Under the pieces are notes generated by a model. That model worked only from the letters and a program-made list of their open reading frames with translations, had not been told where the DNA came from and ran no database searches. The translations under genes were made by a program, and so were the position numbers. From Brevundimonas vesicularis NBRC 12165 (GTDB taxonomy: Bacteria; Pseudomonadota; Alphaproteobacteria; Caulobacterales; Caulobacteraceae): a stretch of DNA of 64,000 nt. Shown here one piece after another: positions 43,575 to 51,523 of the stretch; within the stretch, counting starts at the first letter, position 1, and every line of letters begins with the position of its first letter. The stretch is from NCBI RefSeq assembly GCF_001592205.1, contig NZ_BCWM01000001.1, positions 186,001 through 250,000 of the forward strand, read 5' to 3'.

Positions 43575-44209
43575 TAGCGGACGCCGATGTATTTGTGGGT
43601 CTGGACGCTCAGGCGCCACTGTGGGTGGGTCAGGCAGTATTCGATGGCGGCGGCGGTGTTCTCGACCTGATCCGGCCCGTCCATCGGCTGGAGCCAGAAC
43701 CGTTCGAAATCCAGATGCTCGAACCGATCCGGCATGGCCTTGGGCTGGGGGAAGACCAGTTTCAGCTCGGCCCCGCGCGTCTGCACCACATCCGCATCGG
43801 CCTTGGGACTGATGCAGATCCAGTCGACGCCCTCGGGTGCCAACAACGTGCCGTTCGACTCGATGGCGATCTCGAAACCGCGCGCATGCAGCGCGTCGAT
43901 CAGCGGCGCATCCAACTGCAGCAAGGGCTCTCCGCCGGTGCAGACCACCAGTTTCGGATCGCCGTCACGCCCGCGCCACATCGCCGCGACGTGATCGGCC
44001 AGCAAATCCGGCGAGGCGAACTTGCCGCCCCCGTCGCCGTCGACGCCCACAAAGTCGGTGTCGCAGAAGGTGCAGACGGCGCTGGCCCGATCCTGCTCGC
44101 GCCCGCTCCACAGATTGCAGCCGGCGAACCGCAGGAAGACCGCCGGCCGCCCCGCCTGTCCGCCCTCGCCCTGAACCGTCAGGAACACTTCCTTGGCCGA
44201 ATAGGTCAT
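43574..44209 (-). CDS. queE: 7-carboxy-7-deazaguanine synthase
   Basis: A 211-residue radical SAM enzyme converting 6-carboxytetrahydropterin to 7-carboxy-7-deazaguanine in preQ0 and queuosine synthesis. The N-terminal [24 protein letters not shown] and the unusual cluster motif C-x14-C-x2-C (CNLW...VCTFC) define Que[10 protein letters not shown] and ISPKADAD follow. It starts within the queC stop (four-base overlap) and is followed by queD. I chose the ATG at 44209, where homology starts. Confidence 0.94.
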   Translation of the reverse strand: MTYSAKEVFLTVQGEGGQAGRPAVFLRFAGCNLWSGREQDRASAVCTFCDTDFVGVDGDGGGKFASPDLLADHVAAMWRGRDGDPKLVVCTGGEPLLQLDAPLIDALHARGFEIAIESNGTLLAPEGVDWICISPKADADVVQTRGAELKLVFPQPKAMPDRFEHLDFERFWLQPMDGPDQVENTAAAIEYCLTHPQWRLSVQTHKYIGVR

Positions 44210-44937
44210 CGCTCCGACGCCCATTCGTCATAACCGGCCGCGCGCAGTTCGCAGGCCGGGCAAGACCCGCAGCCATAGCCCCAGACGTGTCGATGCGTCC
44301 GGTCGCCCTGATAGCAGGTGTGGCTATCCTCGATGATCAGCTCGATCAGCGTGTCGCCGCCGATCCTGTCCGCAAGTTCCCAGGTCTGGGCCTTGGTCAA
44401 CCACATCAGGGGCGTGTCGATGACGACCGGCTTGTCCAGCCCCAGCGACAGCGCCCGCGCCATCGCCTCCATCGTCTCGTGGCGGCAATCCGGATACCCA
44501 GAATAATCCGTCTCGCACATGCCGCCGACCAGGACTTCCAGTCCTCGCCGATCCGCCAGCGCCGCGGCTGCGACCAGAAAGATCAGATTGCGGCCCGGCA
44601 CAAATGTGGTCGGCAGGCCGCGCGCGTCCATTTCGATCTTGCGGTCGGCGGTCAGGGCGCTCTCAGCGATCCGGCCATATCCGGTCAGGTCCACCACATG
44701 GTCATCGCCCAGGCGATCGGCCCACTGCGGCAGGGCCGTCTTCATTCCCTCGCGCACCGCCTGACGCGCCTGCATCTCCACCAGATGGCGCTGGCCATAG
44801 TCGAACCCGACCGTCTCCACCCGCACGAACCGCTCCAGCGCCCAGGCCAGGCAGGTCGCGCTGTCCTGCCCGCCGGAGAACAGAACCAGGGCCGTCTTGC
44901 TAGCGGTGGGGGAGGTCTTTTCCAGGATGACGCTCAT
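44206..44937 (-). CDS. queC: 7-cyano-7-deazaguanine synthase
   Basis: A 243-residue ATP-dependent enzyme making preQ0 from 7-carboxy-7-deazaguanine. PP-loop [16 protein letters not shown] (about 20-35), the FVPGRN segment, [11 protein letters not shown], and a C-terminal zinc site [15 protein letters not shown] are intact. I chose the ATG at 44937; extending to 45018 would add 27 residues with no homology. The minus-strand leader carries a GGGCGGG/CCCGCCC hairpin (about 45003-45031). No preQ1 riboswitch pattern was recognised. Confidence 0.95.
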   Translation of the reverse strand: MSVILEKTSPTASKTALVLFSGGQDSATCLAWALERFVRVETVGFDYGQRHLVEMQARQAVREGMKTALPQWADRLGDDHVVDLTGYGRIAESALTADRKIEMDARGLPTTFVPGRNLIFLVAAAALADRRGLEVLVGGMCETDYSGYPDCRHETMEAMARALSLGLDKPVVIDTPLMWLTKAQTWELADRIGGDTLIELIIEDSHTCYQGDRTHRHVWGYGCGSCPACELRAAGYDEWASER

Positions 44938-45129
44938 GACGAATCTGCGGTCGGCCGTTTGGCCGCGCGCATGCACAAAGAGATGGAGACCCAGATGGGT
45001 CGGGCGGGCCTCATACACCAGACCCCGCCCGTGAGCAAAGAAGGCGGATTTGCGTCTTGGATGACGCCGCTTAACTAATCCGCAAGCGATTCGGGCTTTT
45101 ACTCACAATGAGTAGGAGTTCCAGGCAGT

Positions 45130-46752
45130 ATGCCGACCATCGAGACCCTTTCCGAGCGTCCAAAGCCGGTTGCGCCGACGACTCTCGGCTGCGAGGTTCT
45201 GGCGCGTTTTGAATGCGAGCCGGATACGCTGGTCATTCCCGTGGTCGATGGCGACCGTCCCGTCGGCCTGGTCGAACGCACCGCCTTCCTTCAGAAAATC
45301 GCCGCCCGCTTCGGCCACGCCCTTTACGATCTGCGCCCCATCACCTTCGCCATGGACCCCGAGCCGGCCGTGGTCGAGGCCGGCGTCCGCATCGACGCCT
45401 TTTGCGACATCATGCTGAAGGGGGGGCCGGCCGCCCTGCTGCGCGGCTTCATCGTCACCAAAAACGGCGCCTATTGGGGCGTGGGTACCGCCGCCACCCT
45501 TTTGCAGGCCGTCAACACGCGTCAGCGCGAGCAGAATGCCGAACTGGCCGAACAGGCCGCGATCCTCAGCGACACCCGCGCCCAGGCCATCGCCGCCGCC
45601 CGCGCCAAGAGCCAGTTCCTGGCCATCATGAGCCACGAACTGCGCACGCCGATGAACGGCGTCCTGGCCGTCGCCGAACTGCTCCGCCGCCAGCCGTTGA
45701 ATACGGCGGCTCAGGCGCATGTCCAGACCATCGTGGATTCGTCCGAGACCCTGCTGCGCATCCTCCAGGACGCAGTGGACCTGTCCAAGGCAGAGGCCGG
45801 CGAACTGGAACTGAAGACCGAGCCTACCGCCCTGCGCGCCGTCATGGACGACATTCAGTCGATGTGGGAGCCGCGCGCCTCTCAGGACGGCGTGACCCTG
45901 CTCGTCGGCTACGAAGGCGACACCGAACTGGCGGCCGTCATCGACGGCATGCGCCTGAAGCAGGTGTTCAACAACCTGATCGGCAATGCGCTGAAGTTCG
46001 CCCGCAACGGCGTGGTCGAAGCGGGCCTCAAGGCCTGGGTCGAAGGCGACCGCATTCGTATGGAAGCCCGCATTCGCGACGACGGCCCCGGCGTCGAGCC
46101 GGAACGCGTCGATTCCATCTTCGAGCCCTTCGTTCACGGTTCCGGTCCCGACGGCGCTGGCCTGGGCCTGTCGATCTGTCGTCAGGTCATCGACCGGATG
46201 GACGGCCGGATCTGGGCCGAGAACAACAAGGGACGCGGCGCCACCTTCGCCTTCGACCTGACCGCGCCCCGCGCCGTCGTCGAGGCGGAAGCGCAATCCA
46301 ACGTGTCAGATCTGTCGGGCCTGGACCTGAAATCCGCGCCGCACATCCTGATCGTCGACGACAACGCCACCAACCGCGTCGTCGCCCAGGCGCTGTGCGA
46401 GATGTTCGGCTGCAGCTCCGAACTGGCCGAGGACGGCCTGGAGGCGCTTCAGGCCGTTCAGGAAAGCCGCTACGACCTGGTCCTGATGGACATCAAGATG
46501 CCGCGGATGGACGGGGTTCAGGCGACGCAGGCCATTCGCGCCCTGCCCGGCGCCGTCGGCCGCGTGCCAATCGTGGCCCTGACCGCGAATGCGGACCCCG
46601 AAGACGCCAAACACTATCTCTCGATCGGCATGGCCGCCGTCGTCGAAAAGCCCATCAAGCCCGAACGCCTGCGTATGGCGATGAACGCCGCCATCTCCGC
46701 CGCTCACGAAAGCGCACAAAAGCAGGATCAATCCGGTCGCGCCGTCGCTTGA
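45130..46752 (+). CDS. Hybrid sensor histidine kinase/response regulator
   Basis: A 540-residue soluble signalling protein. The N-terminal 125 residues form a CBS-like input (PVVDGDRPVGLVERTAFLQKIA). A coiled-coil linker leads to HisKA with His169 (SHELRTPMNG), HATPase_c (NNLIGNALKFARNG, DDGPGV, GAGLGLSICRQV), and a C-terminal receiver with the phospho-Asp at about 454 (LMDIKMP). All key residues are intact. No membrane segment. It is divergent from queC. Target partner unknown, perhaps a phosphotransferase. Confidence 0.92.
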   Translation: MPTIETLSERPKPVAPTTLGCEVLARFECEPDTLVIPVVDGDRPVGLVERTAFLQKIAARFGHALYDLRPITFAMDPEPAVVEAGVRIDAFCDIMLKGGPAALLRGFIVTKNGAYWGVGTAATLLQAVNTRQREQNAELAEQAAILSDTRAQAIAAARAKSQFLAIMSHELRTPMNGVLAVAELLRRQPLNTAAQAHVQTIVDSSETLLRILQDAVDLSKAEAGELELKTEPTALRAVMDDIQSMWEPRASQDGVTLLVGYEGDTELAAVIDGMRLKQVFNNLIGNALKFARNGVVEAGLKAWVEGDRIRMEARIRDDGPGVEPERVDSIFEPFVHGSGPDGAGLGLSICRQVIDRMDGRIWAENNKGRGATFAFDLTAPRAVVEAEAQSNVSDLSGLDLKSAPHILIVDDNATNRVVAQALCEMFGCSSELAEDGLEALQAVQESRYDLVLMDIKMPRMDGVQATQAIRALPGAVGRVPIVALTANADPEDAKHYLSIGMAAVVEKPIKPERLRMAMNAAISAAHESAQKQDQSGRAVA

Positions 46753-46755
46753 TCG

Positions 46756-47787
46756 TCAGTCCGGACGAACATCCAGCGCCTCTTCGTCCTCTTCGTCGTA
46801 GCCGACCAGACGCAGGGCTCTCGCTTTTTGCCCGTTGATCTCGGCCCAACGCAGCAAACCCTCCTCGCGGCCGTGAGTGATCCAGATTTCCTCCGGCTTG
46901 ATCTCGGTGAAGGTCGCGGTCAGTTCGTTCCAGTCGGCATGATCCGACACGACCAACGGCAGTTCCACGCCGCGCTGGCGCGCCCGCGCCTTCACCCCCA
47001 TCCACCCTGAAGCGAAGGCCGTGACCGGATCGGCGAACCGACGCGCCCATCGATCCTGGATGGCGGATGGCGGTGCGATGGCGACCTCGCCGCCTAGCGC
47101 ATTCTTCGGCAGATCACGGGTCGGGGCAAGCGGGCCCAGATCGACCCCTTCCCTCTCGTACAAGGCGTTCAGCCGCTCCAGCGCCCCGTGGACATAGATG
47201 GTGCGGTCCCATCCGGCCTCGCGCAGCAAGCGGATGATCCGCTGCGCCTTGCCCAGTGCATAGGCGCCGACCAGATGCGCCCGCTCGGGAAACTGCCCCA
47301 GCGACCGCACCAGCCGCCCGACTTCCTCCTCCGCCGGCGGATGGCTGAAGACCGGCAGGCCGAACGTCGCCTCCGAGATGAAGACGTGGCAGGGCACGGG
47401 GTCGAACGGCGCACAGGTCGGATCGCAGCGGCGCTTATAGTCGCCGGACACGACCATGATTAGCCCCTTCCAGCGCACCTCGACCTGGGCCGAGCCCAGC
47501 ACATGGCCGGCGGGCGCCAACCTGAGATCGACCCCATTGATCGCGGTCGCCTCGCCGTATTCCACCGATTGGGGCTGCAGCGTGAAATCCGCGCCATAAC
47601 GTTCAGCCATGATCGCCAGGGTCTGGCGCGTCGCGAGCACCGCTCCGTGACCGGCGCGCGCGTGGTCGGCGTGGCCGTGCGTGATGACGGCGCGATCCAC
47701 CGGCCGAACCGGGTCAATGTAGAAATCTCCCGGCGGACAGTAGAGGCCGGCGGGCGTGGGATGCAGCAGGTCTTCGGGGCGGATCAT
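46756..47787 (-). CDS. MBL-fold ligase-associated DNA exonuclease (TIGR04122 type)
   Basis: A 343-residue metallo-beta-lactamase/beta-CASP-like exonuclease. The metal motif is THGHADHA at about residues 35-42, with ISEATFGLP and SGDYKRRCDPTC further on, and VVSDHADWNEL near the end. In many bacteria this gene adjoins an ATP-dependent DNA ligase; here none is seen, the neighbours being a convergent histidine kinase and divergent thioesterases. I used the ATG at 47787; upstream extension to 47982 lacks homology. Likely role: 3'-end or strand-break DNA processing. Confidence 0.88.
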   Translation of the reverse strand: MIRPEDLLHPTPAGLYCPPGDFYIDPVRPVDRAVITHGHADHARAGHGAVLATRQTLAIMAERYGADFTLQPQSVEYGEATAINGVDLRLAPAGHVLGSAQVEVRWKGLIMVVSGDYKRRCDPTCAPFDPVPCHVFISEATFGLPVFSHPPAEEEVGRLVRSLGQFPERAHLVGAYALGKAQRIIRLLREAGWDRTIYVHGALERLNALYEREGVDLGPLAPTRDLPKNALGGEVAIAPPSAIQDRWARRFADPVTAFASGWMGVKARARQRGVELPLVVSDHADWNELTATFTEIKPEEIWITHGREEGLLRWAEINGQKARALRLVGYDEEDEEALDVRPD

Positions 47788-47872
47788 CTTGCGGTAACGC
47801 TCTCGACGCCGTCGGGTCGCCGCCCCATAGAGGATGACCCCGAAAATCGGCGCAACAGGTTCAGTCCGCACG

Positions 47873-48334
47873 ATGCACGAGAGTTTTCTGACCACCATCC
47901 TGCCGCAACTGGCCGCCGGCGCCGCCCACACCGGCGCCTTGGGCTTCACCTTCGACGGCCTGCACGATGGCGAGCCTCGCATCCGCGTGCCGTGGCGTGA
48001 GGATCTGGTCGGCGATCCCGACAGCGGCGTCTTCGCAGGCGGGCTTGTGACGACCTTGCTGGATCATATCGGCGGCCTGGCGGTGTGGACCGCGATGGAC
48101 GCCTTCCAGCCCATCGCCACCTTGGATCTGCGCGTCGACTACATGCGCGCGGCAAGGCCGCGTCAGGACCTGCTGGCCCAAGGCCTATGCTACCGGCTGA
48201 CGCCGAGCATCGCCTTCGTGCGCGCCTGGGCCTTCGAAGACGATCCCGCCGATCCGGTCGCCGCTGCGCAAGCCGCCTATATCCTCAACCAGACCCGCGA
48301 GCGGGCGCCCCATGCAAAAGGAGCGGCGGCATGA
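47873..48334 (+). CDS. PaaI-type hotdog thioesterase
   Basis: A 153-residue hotdog-fold protein of the PaaI/4HBT family. The catalytic helix region is DPDSGVFAGGLVTTLLDHIGGLAVW, with ATLDLRVDYMRAARPRQDL after it. The ATG at 47873 was preferred over 47834. It overlaps the next thioesterase by four bases (ATGA), so they form an operon of two unequal subunits that may act as a hetero-oligomer. Substrates are probably acyl-CoA or aromatic-CoA thioesters. Confidence 0.85.
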   Translation: MHESFLTTILPQLAAGAAHTGALGFTFDGLHDGEPRIRVPWREDLVGDPDSGVFAGGLVTTLLDHIGGLAVWTAMDAFQPIATLDLRVDYMRAARPRQDLLAQGLCYRLTPSIAFVRAWAFEDDPADPVAAAQAAYILNQTRERAPHAKGAAA

Positions 48335-48726
48335 CCGACATCCTAAACCGCATGCCCTACGCTCGCTTTCTTGGCCTTCAGACCTTGGTCAGCGGCGACG
48401 AAGTTACCGTCATCATGCCCTTCGACGACAAGCTGATCGGCAATCCAATGCTGCCCGCCCTGCATGGCGGATCGACGGCCGCCCTTCTGGAAATGACGGC
48501 GATGGCTCAGGTGGCGCTCAGCTTTCCGGGTCCCCGACTGCCCCGCCCGATCAACGTCACGGTCGCCTATCTGCGCACCGGCAGACCGATCGACGTCTTC
48601 GCGCGTGCTCGCATCAGCCGGGCGGGTCGTCGCGTCGCCCATGTGCACGCGGAGGCCTGGCAGGAAGAACGTCAACACCCGATTGCGTCTCTCACCGCCC
48701 ACTTCCTACTGGACAACCAGGACTGA
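48331..48726 (+). CDS. PaaI-type hotdog thioesterase, second copy
   Basis: A 131-residue hotdog protein. It has PALHGGSTAALLEMTAMAQVAL (catalytic helix, with Glu in the expected place), and NVTVAYLRTGRPIDVFARARISRAGRRVAHVHAEAWQ. The start is set by ATGA overlap with the first thioesterase. Sequence differs greatly from its partner, so this is not a recent duplication. Substrate unknown. Confidence 0.85.
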   Translation: MTDILNRMPYARFLGLQTLVSGDEVTVIMPFDDKLIGNPMLPALHGGSTAALLEMTAMAQVALSFPGPRLPRPINVTVAYLRTGRPIDVFARARISRAGRRVAHVHAEAWQEERQHPIASLTAHFLLDNQD

Positions 48727-48848
48727 TCACCGCGCGCTAGCGTGCTGATTCGCGCCGACTTCTTGCTCTCGTTGGGTTTCAAAGCCGTGCTTACGGCGGC
48801 GCTTCAACGCGCGATTGCCGATATGGTAAAGATTGCTCTACCAAACAA

Positions 48849-48866
48849 GGTTAAGACGTGATAACC
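48849..48866. promoter_or_regulatory. GTTA-N8-TAAC dyad upstream of orphan gene
   Basis: GGTTA-N8-TAACC (48849-48866) is a perfect 5-bp dyad 37 bases before the ATG at 48903. GGTT-N6-AACC (48871-48884) and TGGTA-N10-TACCA (48824-48843) lie close by, making the leader unusually rich in inverted repeats. The same GTTA-N8-TAAC core recurs at 49260-49277 just after this gene. These look like operators for a dimeric regulator. Confidence 0.4.
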
Positions 48867-48902
48867 ATACGGTTCTTGTAAACCTGTCTTTGAGGGGCTT
48901 TC

Positions 48903-49253
48903 ATGGACCGCACTGAAGTCGTCACCAGCGTTGCTGGCGATCTGCATGCTACCGAACTCGCGATCGACGCCGCGATCACCCAGGCGACCACGCTGGTTCA
49001 ATCCTTCATCGGCGCTCGCGCCGCTCTGTCGCTGTCGCCGGTTTCCGGCACGATGTCGCAAGCCAAGGCCATGGAAACGATCGCCGCCCTCTCGGCCGCC
49101 CGCGAATCCATCGTGGCCTGCCATGCCGAGCTGCAGAAAGATCATCGCCGCCTCGGCTTCGGCACCTACGCCGCCGGCCCGCTTGCAAAGCCCGACGACT
49201 GGCTGGACCCGAAGGTTGCCCTCGCAAAGACGCACCTGCATCGCGTCGCATGA
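48903..49253 (+). CDS. Small helical protein, function unknown
   Basis: A 116-residue soluble protein with no signal or membrane segment. Long Ala-rich helices dominate (LHATELAIDAAITQATTLVQSFIGARAAL, then METIAALSAARESIVACHAELQKDHRRL), followed by a conserved-looking GFGTYAAGPLAKPDDWLDPKVAL. A GAGGGG ribosome site precedes the ATG. I do not recognise the family. It may be a Caulobacterales-specific protein. Its leader holds several inverted repeats, which suggests tight regulation. Confidence 0.65.
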   Translation: MDRTEVVTSVAGDLHATELAIDAAITQATTLVQSFIGARAALSLSPVSGTMSQAKAMETIAALSAARESIVACHAELQKDHRRLGFGTYAAGPLAKPDDWLDPKVALAKTHLHRVA

Positions 49254-49258
49254 ATTCT

Positions 49259-49278
49259 TTGTTAGCTTAGCTTAACAA
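49259..49278. promoter_or_regulatory. TTGTTA-N8-TAACAA dyad between two orphan genes
   Basis: A perfect 6-bp inverted repeat with an 8-base spacer, sharing the GTTA-N8-TAAC core with the dyad at 48849-48866. It begins six bases after the stop of the upstream gene and 68 bases before the membrane protein start at 49346, so it could regulate the latter. It could also form a weak terminator hairpin, but there is no T tract. Confidence 0.4.
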
Positions 49279-49345
49279 GATTTCGGACTGGCTTTAATTC
49301 AGCCAATATCGCCTCCGTGCAGCGATGCATCGGGGGCGATTTGTC

Positions 49346-49786
49346 ATGTTCAACATCAGCTACGCGATTATTGGTGCCGTCTTCATGGTCGGCATGGCTC
49401 TGTTCGCCTTTTTGAAGGGGGACAGAGCGGAACAGTTTGGAGCCGGCGCGTACCTTTTCGGCTGGTTTGCGTCGCTCGTTTTGCAGCAGAATGAGGGATT
49501 TCGAAGCGTACCTTTTGGTCTGCTCGTCATCGACATATGTATGTTGCTTGCGTTTTGCGCCATAGCTTGGCGCTACAAGCATGCATGGCCGGTTTGGGCC
49601 GCAGGTCTTCAGTTGATTACTGTAATGTCTCAAGTCATGAGACTGACTAGCCAGAATGTACATGTCGCGTCTCTCTACACAGTGACCAATCTGACCAGTT
49701 ATCTCATCATAATCTCCATCGCAGTCGGTACGTTCTACGCTTGGCAAGAGCGCCGCGCGGCGGCGTTGATAGGTAGAAATTCCTAG
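49346..49786 (+). CDS. Small four-helix membrane protein, function unknown
   Basis: A 146-residue inner-membrane protein with four hydrophobic segments (about 3-23, 31-51, 57-77 and 110-132). There are few charged residues apart from RYKHAW and a terminal YAWQERRAAALIGRN. Its DNA is visibly lower in GC than neighbours (for example TAATCTCCATC, TTATCTCATC), suggesting foreign origin or relaxed codon use. I chose the ATG at 49346 over 49325. No family recognised. It lies in a small AT-rich patch between the repeat-bearing orphan gene and the S24 regulator. Confidence 0.65.
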   Translation: MFNISYAIIGAVFMVGMALFAFLKGDRAEQFGAGAYLFGWFASLVLQQNEGFRSVPFGLLVIDICMLLAFCAIAWRYKHAWPVWAAGLQLITVMSQVMRLTSQNVHVASLYTVTNLTSYLIIISIAVGTFYAWQERRAAALIGRNS

Positions 49787-49797
49787 CATTCGATCTT

Positions 49798-49812
49798 ATT
49801 CTCGCGACGAAT
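49798..49812. promoter_or_regulatory. ATTC-N7-GAAT dyad before the S24 regulator
   Basis: The inverted repeat ATTC-tcgcgac-GAAT (49798-49812) lies 16 bases upstream of the regulator ATG at 49829. A dyad at this position could be the regulator's own operator. It does not match the LexA pattern GTTC-N7-GTTC. Confidence 0.3.
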
Positions 49813-49828
49813 CGGTCGCTGGAACACC

Positions 49829-50464
49829 ATGCCGCTATCCCACACCAAGCTTTGGAAGGCCGTCGACACCTTGGCTCGGCGTGAAGGGCTGACGCCGTCG
49901 GGCTTGGCGCGACGGGCCGGTCTGGATGCGACGAGTTTCAATCCGTCAAAACGCTTCGGGCCGGGTGATCCGCCGCGTCCGCGCTGGCCCTCGACCGAGA
50001 GCATGACGCTGGTGCTTCAGGCGACAGGCCTGTCGCTTTCGGAGTTTGCGGTGTTGGCCGAAGACGCACCGGAGGCGCCGACCAGCGTGCCCTTGCTGGG
50101 TCTGGCCAAGGCGGGTCAGGACGGCTTCTTCGACGACGCTGGCCTGCCGGTCGGCGAAGGCTGGGATCAGACCGACCTGCCGCGCGCCAAGGACACCCTG
50201 TTCAGCCTTCAGATCACTGGCGATTCGATGTCGCCCCTCTATCGCGAAGGCGATCGCGTCATCGTGGATCAGGAAGCGACGCAGGTGCGGCGGGGAGACC
50301 GCGTCGTCGCCCGCCTGACCAGCGGAGAAACCGTGGCCAAGGAGGTTACCAGCCTGACCAGCCGCGCCGTCACCTTGGCCTCAATCAATCCCGACTACCC
50401 CCCAAGGATCGTGCCCCGACGCGAGATCGAATGGATGGCCCGCATCCTCTGGGTCAGCCAGTAG
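49829..50464 (+). CDS. LexA-like S24 peptidase-family repressor
   Basis: A 211-residue transcription regulator. An N-terminal helix-turn-helix (about 5-75, TPSGLARRAGLDATSF) is followed by a LexA-type S24 domain. The likely self-cleavage bond is Ala95-Gly96 (LAKAGQDG), the nucleophile Ser133 (TGDSMSP) and the general base Lys171 (VAKEV). The spacing agrees with LexA and lambda CI repressors. It should cleave itself when stimulated by RecA filaments, but cofactor and targets are unknown. It is not the main LexA (which has a different N-terminus), so a second SOS-type or stress switch is possible. A bidirectional terminator follows. Confidence 0.87.
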   Translation: MPLSHTKLWKAVDTLARREGLTPSGLARRAGLDATSFNPSKRFGPGDPPRPRWPSTESMTLVLQATGLSLSEFAVLAEDAPEAPTSVPLLGLAKAGQDGFFDDAGLPVGEGWDQTDLPRAKDTLFSLQITGDSMSPLYREGDRVIVDQEATQVRRGDRVVARLTSGETVAKEVTSLTSRAVTLASINPDYPPRIVPRREIEWMARILWVSQ

Positions 50465-50471
50465 CGCGCAG

Positions 50472-50506
50472 CAAAAACCCCGCCCGGCGTGCCGGACGGG
50501 GCTTTC
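50472..50506. terminator. Bidirectional terminator between S24 regulator and SH3 protein
   Basis: CCCCGCCCGGC and GCCGGACGGGG form a long stem (50478-50501) with one mismatch. On the minus strand it is followed by TTTTTGC, giving an intrinsic terminator for the SH3 gene; on the plus strand CTTTCG follows, a weaker tail for the regulator gene. Confidence 0.8.
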
Positions 50507-50525
50507 GATTAGCGGCGAACTGCAA

Positions 50526-50999
50526 TCAGTTGGCCGTGACGTAGTGGGCGTTCACCCAACCACCGCCTGCGATCTGCACCCACTCGCCTTGCGAACCAAT
50601 GGCGGTGAAGGGCTGACCGGCCGACAGCGTGCCGGCTTGGCGATAGTTGGTGCCAGGGCCGCTGCGGATGCGCAGGTTTGAAGAAGCGCGATACTGGGCG
50701 CCGCTAGAGGCCGAAGCAGCACGAGCGCGCTGCTGGTTGCAGCCGATATAGGAACCGGCGGCGGCGCCGGCGCCCGCACCGACGATGGTGCCGGCCGTAC
50801 GCTCATTGCGAGCGAGGTTCGAGCCCACCACGCCGCCGACCACGGCGCCGATCAGAGCGCCTGCACGTTGGCGACCGCCAGGGGCGTCACAGTTGGTCAC
50901 GCCGTTGGCCTGAGCCTGGGCGGACATCGGGGCGGCGGTCACCATGGCGGCCAAGGCGGCAGCGGTGGCCAGACCGGTCTTGAAAATCTTGTTCGACAT
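50526..50999 (-). CDS. Exported SH3-domain protein with glycine zipper
   Basis: A 157-residue exported protein. The signal peptide ends near SAQAQ (about 27). A glycine zipper follows (GALIGAVVGGVVGSN and AGTIVGAGAGAAAGSYIG), then a bacterial SH3 domain (NLRIRSGPGTNYRQAGTLSAGQPFTAIGSQGEWVQIAGGGWVNAHYV). It likely binds cell wall or inserts in the envelope. The ATG at 50999 was chosen for the signal peptide. Relatives are common in alphaproteobacteria. Confidence 0.85.
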   Translation of the reverse strand: MSNKIFKTGLATAAALAAMVTAAPMSAQAQANGVTNCDAPGGRQRAGALIGAVVGGVVGSNLARNERTAGTIVGAGAGAAAGSYIGCNQQRARAASASSGAQYRASSNLRIRSGPGTNYRQAGTLSAGQPFTAIGSQGEWVQIAGGGWVNAHYVTAN

Positions 51000-51087
51000 A
51001 ACTCTTCTCCTGTCAGCGCGTTTGCCGATGAGGGAAGAATGCACGGACGAACCTGAAGGCTCCCGGAGCTTCGCCGTTATTTTCCGT

Positions 51088-51459
51088 TCATCTTGGCTGC
51101 TTGCGATGCCGGTGAATCTGAGCGCGGGCCTCTTCGATGGAGCGCACCACGACATGGCGTCGGCGCAAAAACTGAAAATCCATCACGCGGGCCCACAAAT
51201 GCAATGACGCATCCTGACTGACGAGCATAGTCAAAACCTCAGTCTGCGGCGGCGTGTCCAGTGCGCCGGCTAGTCGAGCAATCTGCTCAAATGACGCATC
51301 CCACGGCGTCGTCTCAGCCTCGACGATCCAGTCCCAGCTCCAAAGATCAGGGCGAACCTTGATGATTGCGAGCGCCTCACCCAATGCTGTCTCAGCCGAG
51401 ACGCCGCTGTTCAGGTCGAGATGGAGAAGCTGCGCCTCCTCATCGATTCGATAACGCAC
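51088..51459 (-). CDS. STAS/SpoIIAA-like small protein, function unknown
   Basis: A 123-residue cytoplasmic protein. The sequence RYRIDEEAQLLHLDLNSGVSAETALGEALAIIKVRPDL, then WDWIVEAETTPWDASFEQIARLAG is like a SpoIIAA/STAS or SEC14-like alpha/beta fold. No active residues can be assigned. It lies on the minus strand behind the SH3 gene, from which it is separated by 88 bases. Confidence that it is coding is good; function is unknown. Confidence 0.65.
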   Translation of the reverse strand: MRYRIDEEAQLLHLDLNSGVSAETALGEALAIIKVRPDLWSWDWIVEAETTPWDASFEQIARLAGALDTPPQTEVLTMLVSQDASLHLWARVMDFQFLRRRHVVVRSIEEARAQIHRHRKQPR

Positions 51460-51523
51460 ACCCGGCTCCTTTGACGCGGGCGTCGATAGCGCGGTCTGGC
51501 TAACAGAACCTTCAGCGAAAAGG

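Noticed and set aside
44938-45129. PreQ1 riboswitch before queC
   Set aside because: Only a GC-rich hairpin is present; no preQ1-I, II or III pattern was recognised.
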